A stretch of DNA of 64,000 nt from Tritonibacter litoralis (GTDB lineage Bacteria; Pseudomonadota; Alphaproteobacteria; Rhodobacterales; Rhodobacteraceae): contig NZ_WIBF01000001.1 of the NCBI RefSeq assembly GCF_009496005.1, positions 372,001 through 436,000 on the forward strand. The letters run 5' to 3'. Below are positions 63,942-64,000 of the stretch, piece by piece. Numbering within the stretch: the stretch's first letter is position 1; each line of letters opens with the position of its first letter. The position numbers and the translations under genes are program-made. A model generated the notes under the pieces. The model searched no databases. It was not told where the DNA came from and was given only the letters and a program-made list of their open reading frames with translations.

Positions 63942-63956
63942 GAACATTTGGAGAAT
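63942..63956. promoter_or_regulatory. Second, imperfect LexA-type half-box pair
   Basis: GAAC-N7-GAAT, one base off the consensus, placed 29 bases from the first box. Two boxes would suggest control of both directions. Confidence 0.35.
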
Positions 63957-64000
63957 TTCACTTAGCCAACTGAGATCAATCGGATCGCTTCATCCTGCCG

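Noticed and set aside
1-64000. CRISPR arrays, insertion sequences, prophage, tRNA or rRNA genes
   Set aside because: No spaced direct repeats, transposase, integrase or RNA gene pattern was found in reading both strands by eye; a tRNAscan or profile search was not possible.

Overview
The window looks like chromosomal DNA of a Rhodobacterales (Roseobacter-group) alphaproteobacterium. Supporting signs are the order dusB-ntrB-ntrC-ntrY-ntrX, NtrC and NtrX proteins without a GAFTGA loop, a fused ispDF gene, a divergent DUF6456/DUF6477 pair, a GAAC-N7-GAAC LexA-type box and many short 1-4 base gene overlaps. No rRNA, tRNA, insertion sequence, prophage or CRISPR array was recognised. Almost all of the sequence is coding.

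Layout. 1-2243: tail of a peptide-type ABC transporter binding protein, then an arsenic cassette (ArsR-ArsC fusion, stand-alone ArsC, AqpS channel). 2259-6465: XRE-cupin regulator, acyl-CoA synthetase plus FrnE-like oxidoreductase, Bcr/CflA-type exporter. 6474-13251: mfd, a small membrane protein, hemB, a YSC84-like lipoprotein and a 3-hydroxyisobutyrate-dehydrogenase-like enzyme. 13364-20452: penicillin-acylase family protein, hflX-hfq, trkH-trkA. 20556-23788: a plus-strand cassette of two lipoproteins and a caspase-like Sel1 protein, lying between trkA and the ntr operon. 23791-31022: dusB-ntrBC-ntrYX. 31203-38566: ispDF, pgpA, cinA-type amidase, tpm, a COQ10/RatA-like gene, hpt, two c-type cytochromes, lipA, peroxiredoxin. 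38631-42741: DUF6456/DUF6477, an MttB-family methyltransferase, an endonuclease/phosphatase-family protein. 42891-52768: guaA and downstream genes, a sulfotransferase followed by a glycosyltransferase-like gene with no standard start codon, an EamA transporter, a FadL-like porin, a P-loop protein, metA (acetyl-CoA type by its signature), ppk2 and a TetR regulator. 52778-54207: a truncated globin translationally coupled to a class III nucleotide cyclase. 54370-61513: rplM-rpsI, a lipoprotein, a MocR regulator divergent from a DUF1127 gene, SAM decarboxylase, trmFO, gluQ, hisI. 61614-64000: an Fe-S scaffold-like protein, a soluble chemoreceptor, and an unlisted 40-residue membrane protein whose upstream region carries an alphaproteobacterial LexA-type box.

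How genes work together. The arsenic genes form a self-contained resistance unit in which a regulator-enzyme fusion probably senses arsenite, ArsC makes arsenite and AqpS lets it leave. The ntr genes make up the two nitrogen/redox two-component systems, with dusB at the head. The globin-cyclase pair suggests a haem-gas input to cyclic nucleotide output.

The least described items are the caspase/Gly-rich lipoprotein cassette, the globin-cyclase pair, the small SOS-linked membrane protein at the right edge, and a strongly structured intergenic element between the SAM decarboxylase gene and trmFO. All calls rest on reading the sequence and remembered family knowledge; no database search was run.
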